A stretch of DNA of 64,000 bases from Euryodendron excelsum (taxonomy: Eukaryota; Streptophyta; Magnoliopsida; Ericales; Pentaphylacaceae). The notes beneath the pieces are model-generated. The model saw only the letters and a program-made list of their open reading frames with translations. It had not been told where the DNA came from and searched no databases. Where the stretch lies: NCBI GenBank assembly GCA_033060915.1, contig CM065397.1, positions 30,837,501 through 30,901,500 of the forward strand, read 5' to 3'. How positions within the stretch are numbered: the stretch's first letter is position 1; each line of letters begins with the position of its first letter. This document shows positions 58,818 to 64,000 of the stretch, piece after piece. The translations under genes and the position numbers were made by a program.

Positions 58818-60716
58818 GGATAACATGAACTGAGTAAAGAAACTGTGATTGTGGTTAATGTTCCACAATATTCCACTGCTGGTATTCTTGATTTCCTTCT
58901 AGTTTATCTAGTATTTTATAGTTTAAAAGGGTTTATGTTATTCAGGTATTCAAAGACATCCGCTGCGGACATATTTGGACTATGTTGCTTATTTATATCA
59001 AAAAATGGATCCGCTTCCTGAACAAGAACGCTTTGAGGTAGCCTTACCACCCAAAACTCCATGGTACAAACTGATAGCTATTATCTTTCTATTGACCCTC
59101 TCACTTTATTATGGCAGCTTGGTTACAGGGATTTCTTACAGTCGCCCTTGCAAGTACGTGTTATTATGTCAATTTGTAGTTTCCTTTTGAAATCTTTTCT
59201 AGAGTTGTGTTTTTTTCATTCTTATGAATGGTGATGCTCCCCTTACTCATGTTATAATTACATGTTGGATTTTCCTACCTTTCCAATGCAGCCTCTCATG
59301 GATAATCTGGAGGCCCAAACATATGAAACATTTGAAAAGGATGCAGTCAAATATATCCAGGTACATCATGTGATTTTAAATATTCTTGGGTTTAGTTGTC
59401 AATTTGCTGTTGTGACAACCGTTTGCTAATGTTAATACTTTATCTTTTTTAATGTTGATGTTTTAATCGTATTCTGGTAGTACCAAAGAGCCATCTCTAA
59501 AGCTTTGCTGGACAGGATCTCAGACGAGGAAGCATCTACGATAACCGCTGTAATCTTTATTAATCCCTGATATTATATCTCAGATTAATCTATAAGGATC
59601 AAATTAGAGCTGAATTCATTCAGATTGTCTACAATCTCTTATCAGCAATTATAGGCTATAGCAAATGCTGCAGTCTGGCCGAAAGGTTATGGAACTTTCT
59701 GTTCTCATGTGCTGCAGGTACTGATGGTTGTGGGAGCTGGACGGGGACCTCTTGTTAGAGCAGCATTAGAGGTTTACTCTTTTGTCTATTTTCCGTGGAG
59801 ATGAACATATATAAATGCGCAAGACATGGTTTTGACATGATACAGATGCTAAAATGTCAAATTCTCCAAAAAGGGAAAAAGAAGAGAGACGTGGCTATTC
59901 ACACGTTGGATTTTCAAGCCATGTTTCTGGATGTGAATTTATATATAAGAAATTATTTTACGCATCTAGGTTATTGTCAACACATGTCCACTGGTGTCAT
60001 AACTAGTGCGTATGTCAATGTTCAAATCCTTCAGAGTGGTGCTTGCACTACTAAGCTATATAACTTTTAGATGCCAGCTTCTGGCTTATATTGTGTTACC
60101 ATAATACTTTAATGCCCTAGTGAATTGTGTTTTTGGAATGCTGTTCGGAAACATGGCACACTTATGTTCCAAAACACTGAATTTAGCGATGTAAACTTTT
60201 TTTCCAATTTAATTTTTTAAGGGTCACCTAATGAGGAAAGAAATCGCATATAATGAACGAAAATCTAGGGAGAATGGAGTTTTGGCATAATAATATGCAA
60301 AAAAATGAGTCATAAATACTCCTAAAATATGTTTTTAGATGACTAATTTGAAAAAACATAAAGACTATATATTTTGAACATCTAACTGTTAAAAGAAAAT
60401 TATTCCAGAGGTATCTTAATTCTAATGGTGTATTTTATACAAGCCTACCCCTAGCGTACCATATTTTAAAACATGTGGCGTATCACATTCCCGTTCCCGT
60501 TCCCGTTCCCGTTCCATGTACCTGAACGGTCTGCGTTCGAGATAATATAGGGCTTATGTTTTTGAAAGGGACTGCTTGCTTTATCATTGCAACTTATGAT
60601 TTTCATTTACCTAAATTTTTGTTTCTTTATTTTCATAATAGGCAGCTGAAGAAACTGGACGCAAGTTGAGAGTTTATGCTGTGGAGAAAAATCCAAATGC
60701 AATTGTTACACTTCAT
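41823..60716 (+). CDS. PRMT5: Protein arginine N-methyltransferase 5 (PRMT5/SKB1), exons 1-15, partial
   Basis: A type II arginine methyltransferase that symmetrically dimethylates arginines on histones (such as H4R3) and Sm splicing proteins; in Arabidopsis it affects flowering, the clock and splicing. Exons: 41823-41957, 47968-48085, 48711-48820, 49455-49544, 49670-49735, 50329-50420, 50598-50673, 50780-50866, 58502-58586, 58946-59037, 59118-59153, 59292-59360, 59481-59549, 59718-59771, 60642-60716. All introns are GT-AG and phases agree, giving 418 open codons. The protein begins [19 protein letters not shown] as in plant PRMT5. It covers the TIM-barrel domain, then motif I (GAGRG, residues 381-385) and the SAM-ribose Glu in YAVEKNP (residue 408). 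The remaining roughly 220 residues, with the catalytic double-Glu loop, the beta-barrel and the stop, lie beyond the window: I find no next exon by 64000. Exon assignments were made by eye against the family. Confidence 0.93.
42665..43140 (+). repeat. Dispersed repeat family G, copy 1
   Basis: About 480 bp, marked by GTGTCC/GGACAC phrases (near 42700-42850) followed by an AT-rich part with TGGGATCTAATTATAAAATAAA. It aligns with 61360-61865 in intron 15 and, inverted, with about 51465-52030 in intron 8. No coding capacity; probably a non-autonomous DNA element, class unknown. Confidence 0.65.
43456..43696 (-). mobile_element. tRNA-derived SINE
   Basis: Read on the minus strand, this begins near 43696 with a tRNA-like head. 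An A-box-like TAGCTCAATTGGTAGGA lies at 43684-43668 and a B-box-like AGTTCAAATCTCC at 43630-43618, with tRNA-like spacing. A tRNA-unrelated body and an A-rich tail follow (minus strand of 43456-43470). That is the layout of a plant SINE transcribed by RNA polymerase III. No clear target duplication was found. It is not a tRNA gene, because the acceptor stem does not close. Confidence 0.7.
43730..44840 (+). pseudogene. Decayed LINE fragment with zinc-binding domain
   Basis: The plus strand reads through the C-terminal third of a plant L1-like ORF2 with frame shifts and stops. It has the NKALMGKWLWRFA-like block (43790-43830, now broken), the ITAKYG block, and a zinc-binding domain in one open stretch (44384-44701) with CxxC, a conserved ESVSH and a final Cys. 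The reverse transcriptase part is absent. Sense orientation relative to PRMT5. Confidence 0.75.
44868..46712 (+). repeat. ~0.92-kb tandem duplication in intron 1, with internal repeat
   Basis: The unit from about 44868 to 45790 is repeated at 45791-46712 (offset near 925; CATATTTCATTTTGGCATG occurs in both). Each unit itself contains two versions of a segment with CCAATTAGCCA followed by CAGCTGAATGG and TCTGTGTGA, giving four copies near 44980, 45375, 45900 and 46295. The frame at 46319-46576 is a chance frame in the last copy. Confidence 0.85.
46960..47097 (-). repeat. Fragment of long-LTR-like start, inverted
   Basis: It ends AAAGTGGGGTGCTTACA at 47097. On the minus strand this is the TGTAAGCACCCCACTTT start of the long LTR family. 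A GGTAAAATCCTCATTTT segment (47039-47055) matches the AAAATGACCATTTT subrepeat. Only about 140 bp are recognisable; the left boundary is unclear. Confidence 0.5.
48385..48575 (+). repeat. Dispersed repeat family H, partial copy (intron 2)
   Basis: It begins with CAGTGTTACCAGGAAACCAT and contains ACCCTAGTGATTTACGATTT and CCTATTTATTTCCTTAAAGG. It aligns with the first part of 53985-54420 and 60085-60555. Only the left third of the family is present. Confidence 0.6.
49125..49375 (+). repeat. ~127-bp tandem duplication in intron 3
   Basis: Two diverged copies start with CAAATATACCATC(A/G)ATGCC, at about 49129 and 49256, and run through CTATTATAAGAAGGTA to TATGCTAAA. Confidence 0.75.
49778..50196 (+). 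repeat. ~208-bp tandem duplication in intron 5
   Basis: Two adjacent copies of a segment running from GGATTGTGCACTCTTCT to GGACCTTATAATTTTTAA, at about 49778-49985 and 49986-50196, with few differences. Confidence 0.85.
51465..52030 (-). repeat. Dispersed repeat family G, inverted copy 2 (intron 8)
   Basis: It shows the family's GGACATG/CATGTCC and AGTGTCTG phrases in reverse order and orientation relative to 42665-43140 and 61360-61865. It is more diverged than the other two; the edges are approximate. Confidence 0.45.
52217..53599 (+). mobile_element. Internally deleted Ty3/gypsy retrotransposon
   Basis: Order: a candidate LTR (about 52245-52703, TG...CA, TATATATAAAGG near 52551), a tRNA-Met primer-binding site TGGTATCAGAGC (52706-52717), a short leader, then a piece of reverse transcriptase. 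Gag, protease and most of pol are gone, as is the 3' LTR. A 30-bp direct repeat (28 of 30 identical) bounds the element at 52217-52246 and 53570-53599. Sense orientation relative to PRMT5. Confidence 0.7.
53100..53560 (+). pseudogene. Ty3/gypsy reverse transcriptase fragment
   Basis: Broken frames encode the start of the gypsy RT domain: FPDVLLPMR and [11 protein letters not shown] segments (in the frame 52896-53216), then [14 protein letters not shown], PKKDGSW-like and the later [13 protein letters not shown] and YEW blocks in shifted frames. The YxDD active site is not present. Not functional. Confidence 0.75.
53985..54420 (+). repeat. Dispersed repeat family H, copy 2 (intron 8)
   Basis: It aligns along its length with 60085-60555: TACTAGAAAACACTGATAC... 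at the left, AGATGATTAATTTGAAAAAA in the middle, and CCCGTTCCACGTAAC...AGGTAACATAG at the right. The right end recurs once more near 54540-54640. GTGTTACC/GGTAACA-like sequences at the two ends may be weak terminal inverted repeats. Confidence 0.6.
54641..58501. other. Intron 8, right part: no recognised element
   Basis: AT-rich sequence with short chance frames on both strands. A 69-bp exon-like piece on the minus strand is described among the findings. A block at 58080-58145 resembles 54460-54515. Confidence 0.45.
58786..58811. repeat. (GT)n microsatellite in intron 9
   Basis: Thirteen GT dinucleotides in a row; a likely length polymorphism. Confidence 0.9.
60085..60555 (+). repeat. Dispersed repeat family H, copy 3 (intron 14)
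   Basis: The most complete copy: GTGTTACCATAATACTTTAATG at the left, a central TTTTTAGATGACTAATTTGAAAAAACAT-type segment, and GTTCCATGTACC with GATAATATAG at the right. It contains a (CCCGTT)n run at 60488-60515. No coding capacity. Confidence 0.6.
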
Positions 60717-61359
60717 GTAGGTTGTCGAATCTAGTCATTTGTATGTTACGATATTGTAACTGTAAAAAAGTACTTGGATGCTATAGTTCTTATTAATGTG
60801 TGCAAATTGGAGAACCGGAGTTTTGGTATGCAATACAAAAATGAGTTACCTTGAATTTCTTGAATTTGGTTAAATAATTAATGTGCTGCTTGGCAAAAGC
60901 TTAAATACCTAGCTGTTGAATCATTGATACATTACTGTCATAATGTTTTCAGTTTGGAATTTTTTTTTGTGTACATCTGAGCTCCCTAGACCCCATAGTT
61001 GTGGGAGCTTCGTGCTGTGGGTTGTCCTTTTTTTTGGGTCTTGACTATGTATTCTTTGCATGGGCTCGTTTGATTGGTTGCAATAGTGCGCCCGTGGAAT
61101 TTTGTGCTGGCTGTGGAAGATAGTCTAATTTTAGGTGCAGGACAACTTGTTCTGAACCAATCAGCAGCAACGGTTTTCAAATTTCCTGTCTGCTTATAAA
61201 CTGCATTTGGGTGTTCAACATTCAGGAGTAAACAACTTCACTTGCTGTTAAGCTGACCATCAGTTTACCATAAGATGTTGATTGCAAAAGAGGAGATAAC
61301 TTCCTCATGATGATTTTTTTTTTAAGTTCTCTTCATTGCCATCCCTAAGTTGGACTAAG

Positions 61360-61865
61360 AAGCACGGACATTTTAAGAAGTTTTCATGTTTAGGTCGCAC
61401 ACAACATTGGTCGAACACTCCCGACACATGTCGGACATGCGTCTAAATGTGTCTTATTATTCTTTTAATTTTTTGTGGAACTAGACATGCTTCGAATACT
61501 TGGCGAACATATGTATCCATCACTTGGGCACCCGTGTCTGTCACTTAGACATACATGAAATTTGTCGCAAGTTTGAAGAAAATAACTTGGGATCCAATTA
61601 TAAAATAAAATTCATATAATTTTGTACTTAATTTGATGTTTAAGCAATGGAATTCACGATTTTTAATATAAATGAGTGCTATCTTGTAATTATTTCATTG
61701 TAAATGTTCCTACATATGACATACAAGATATGCGTATTTTATATCTTTTTGTTGTGTCTCTGTCATGTTGTATTCTAAATTTTTTAAAAAGTGTCATGTC
61801 AACATGTCATGTCCATTTTGCGTGTCAGTGTCCCTGTCCATGCTTCATGGTACTTGGATTTAACT
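61360..61865 (+). repeat. Dispersed repeat family G, copy 3 (intron 15)
   Basis: It aligns with 42665-43140: GTCGGACATGCGTCTAAATGT, then TCACTTGGGCACCCGTGTC, TTGGGATCCAATTATAAAAT and a final AGTGTCATGTC...GTCCATGCTTCATGG. Confidence 0.65.
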
Positions 61866-62129
61866 GATGGCCTATTGCTATTTTGTATTTGACCAACATG
61901 ACTAGAAAAAATTTTGTTTCTGGTTCAATTTCACTATTGTTCCAAATGAATGAACCTAAAAATTCTTAAATGTTGATTTGCAGAGAACTAGGGTTAATTG
62001 TTAAGAAACTTGGGAATGATCTTCTCACGAGATCATAATTGTGAACATGAGGATGGTGATGTGTATAAGGGGCAACATTCTAAAAGATTAGAAGGTGTGG
62101 CTTCGAGGCATTAAGCAGATTGATTGATT

Positions 62130-62530
62130 AAACAGTTCAGGGTGGTTTTCTTGACAATTTCTCATAGGGCAGACATATAATATCTCATTTATTATATCAG
62201 GTGACACCACTATTCTCGTGGTGTAGATGCAGAGCAATTAGGTCACTTGCGGTGTGTTCTCTTTTGTTTCGAGACAGTTTTAGTGGGTTAAAGATTTTTT
62301 TTGGGCTAAATCTAAGTTGATTCCTGGAGGGCATGTGCCTAGTGTTGAATTTCTTTGCATCTATTCTTGTTTGTAGGGTTGAGGCTCTTCCTACCTACTA
62401 CTAGGTCTTGTCTTTGGGCTCATCGTTCAAGGCTAGATCAGTTTCGTATTTGATAGTGGAGGGATTTTGAAAAAAGTTTGCTAGGTGGAAGAGGCAACAT
62501 CTTTTAGAAGGAGATTGTGTGTGATATTGA
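62130..62530 (+). pseudogene. Decayed LINE ORF2 fragment (RT C-terminal part)
   Basis: The plus-strand text follows plant L1-like reverse transcriptase after the active site, with stops and frame shifts: a degraded ISHLLFADDT-like block (62185-62215), the DAEQL segment (62226), a GxKVN-like region, a GLPLG-like block (62410-62440) and WKRQHLLEG at 62493-62519. It resumes after an insertion at 63651. Confidence 0.65.
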
Positions 62531-63650
62531 GGGATGAAGGGTCAAACTAGTGCGGAGAGGCCCTTTGGAAAGTTAACGGCAGGCGCTCACTAGGCAAAGG
62601 ACCACCTGAGGTGAAGGAGAGAGAGTTGAGGCAGTCCTAGGAAGAGAGAGAGCGGTAGTATAGTTCAAGGGAACTAGAGACGTGGAGATCTTGTTGTGTT
62701 GTGTCTATCTTGCTGAGGGGAGGTCTTCCCTTTATATAGGCGAGGGGCCCTCAAGGACTAGGCCAACCTGTGAGTGTTCAAGCCTGATAGCTAGTTCCCT
62801 AAGGGCTGACATTTCAAATGCCAACTCTATGCCGAGATCTTCTCAAAGGTAGGTGGAATTTGGCCAGGTGTTAGTAGTGAACTTTCATTAAATGCTTTTG
62901 TCCTCTTATTCATTAATGCTCTGATGGCGTGTATTGGGTGGAGATCTTTTTCTCTCTAAGATTGGTCAAGGGGCTAAGGCCCTTGAGGGGGCGAGGCCCT
63001 TTCAAGGGTGAGTCCTTCGACGAACCCTCAACTATAGCTTCTAATTCACTGATCTCCTAATATTCCTGTACAAGGGTGACCCTGAGGGGGTCTCCAAGTC
63101 TTGCTCCCAACCTAGGTCATGGAGTTGCTCTTATGGAGAATTCTGGCCAAATACAAAGAGGTTGCTCGAAGAAGAGGTTCCATGGCCAAGCCAGAAGATG
63201 CCAAGCGTGAGGCCATAGGCGAGGTGCTCTCGGGAGGAAATTCCCTCAGTTCTGTTAAGGGATATGCCTTGAGGCCATGCGTGGGTGAGGGCTTTGAGGG
63301 AGGTGTTTCAAGGCCGCAAGTGGATGAGAGCCCCAAGGGAAATGCCTCGAGGTCATCTGTGGGCAAGGGCCCCATAAGTGCCTTGGTTTAAAGTAGACGC
63401 TCTTCGGATGATCCTTAGACAATAAGGCTCAACGCTTGAAGGGAGCATAGTGGAGATGCCTTGCAGGTCCACGTGTCACATCAACAGGCTGCCACGTGGG
63501 ATCATATGTATGGAGGTGGAGATGTCATGAAGTTGACTTGTCCTACCACTTAAGAGAGTTGGACACATGTACCTACATAGATTATTTCACTTTGATTAAG
63601 AAATACTCGTTCTAGATTACCTATTTTAGGTTTTTTTTTTTTTTTTTTTT
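62531..63650 (-). repeat. Insertion within the LINE: LTR-like, with 39-bp repeats and poly-T end
   Basis: About 1.1 kb, GC-richer than its surroundings, separates two LINE pieces. A minus-strand CCTATATAAAG lies at 62740-62730, suggesting an inverted LTR. Units of 39 bp start near 63271, 63310 and 63349 (GAGGCC...). A pure run of 20 T ends it at 63631-63650. No terminal repeats or target duplication are resolved. The frames at 63112-63391 are open on both strands because the repeat length is a multiple of three. Confidence 0.4.
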
Positions 63651-64000
63651 ACTGTCTGTTCATTGGTAGCTAAAAGGCTTGAGAAACTACAAAGAGATTT
63701 TCTTTGGGTTGGTATGTGAGAGGAATGTAAGTATCACATGATTGATTGGGACATAGTTTGTTCTCTGTTGAGAGTGGGTAGCATGGGTATTAGAAGGTTG
63801 GGAACTCTCAATCAAGCTTTGTTAAGAAGTGGCTATGACATTCTTCTTGCAAGAGGGAGAGGCTTTGGAGGGTAGTGGTGGCTAAAAAATATGGTAGTTT
63901 GTGGGGAGATTGGTCATCATTGGAGGTTTCCTCATTTTATCGCTAGTGTCTTTGGAATGGAATTCAGAAAGGCTGGAATATCTTTCTCTCTAGAGTTGTT
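63651..64000 (+). pseudogene. LINE ORF2 fragment, continuation to right edge
   Basis: Broken frames match the block that follows WKRQ in L1-like ORF2: VAKRLEKLQRDFLW (63668-63709), IDWDIVC, then GIRRLGTLNQALLR and the VVAKKYG-like segment. One frame shift and one stop are visible. It continues beyond the window. Confidence 0.7.

Larger units (their letters stand above)
60717..64000 (+). other. PRMT5 intron 15, over 3.28 kb, continues off the window
   Basis: Donor GTAGGT after the codon for His418. No downstream exon matching the family was found before the right edge. Contents: repeat G copy 3, LINE pieces and an insertion within the LINE. Confidence 0.75.

Noticed and set aside
61983..62020. 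Possible next PRMT5 exon after TTTGCAG at 61977-61983
   Set aside because: A good acceptor, but the translated text does not match the family sequence expected after TLH and soon meets a stop.
63119..63391. 90-codon frame with 13-residue repeats
   Set aside because: Produced by 39-bp DNA repeats, open on both strands, with no start context or homology.

Overview
This window is nuclear DNA of a flowering plant, probably a eudicot. It is AT-rich, almost free of long reading frames, full of nested LTR retrotransposons, and carries one multi-exon plant gene with GT-AG introns. The species cannot be read from the sequence.

Positions 1 to about 36,100 are a retrotransposon graveyard. At the left edge is the 5' end of a minus-strand Ty1/copia element (broken gag, tRNA-Met primer-binding site, LTR). 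Then come at least six copies (A to F) of a very long LTR family, 3.7 to 6.6 kb each with insertions. They start TGTWAnnACCCCATTTT and end GGGGCGCGACA or close variants. No internal gag-pol coding region of this family is visible. LTR A (6141-11436) is a solo LTR with a perfect 5-bp target duplication, CAGAA. LTR B (11827-18394) carries a nested solo LTR (14574-16375, target duplication ATCAT). LTR D (minus, about 23709-36100) is split by three insertions: two solo LTRs of one other family (24138-27566 and 29169-31514) and LTR E (32131-35848). Assignment to a TAT/Ogre-like Ty3/gypsy lineage is inference from LTR length and sequence texture.

Positions 36,100 to 41,700 hold intergenic DNA, a scrap of hAT transposase and a decayed LINE with zinc-binding and RNase H regions.

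From 41,823 to beyond the right edge lies a PRMT5/SKB1-type protein arginine methyltransferase gene. Fifteen exons can be placed (418 codons, to 60716), through methyltransferase motif I and the following acidic loop. The rest of the catalytic domain is outside the window. Three introns are very large (1, 8 and 15) and hold LINEs, a tRNA-derived SINE, a truncated Ty3/gypsy element, two dispersed repeat families and several tandem duplications, yet every exon is open and every splice site is canonical.

The most interesting pattern concerns LTR promoters. In several different LTR families, a cluster of short palindromic motifs sits just upstream of the putative TATA box in the transcribed direction. 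In two copies of one family (26658-26865 and 30595-30760) the flanks align but the motif differs (TTCGAA-type versus GTCGAC-type). The GTCGAC-type motif also recurs in the unrelated copia LTR at 1265-1399. A second pattern is hairpins whose two arms change together: an array of about twenty near the start of LTR A, and one near the LTR 3' ends. These are readings by eye and need alignment to test.
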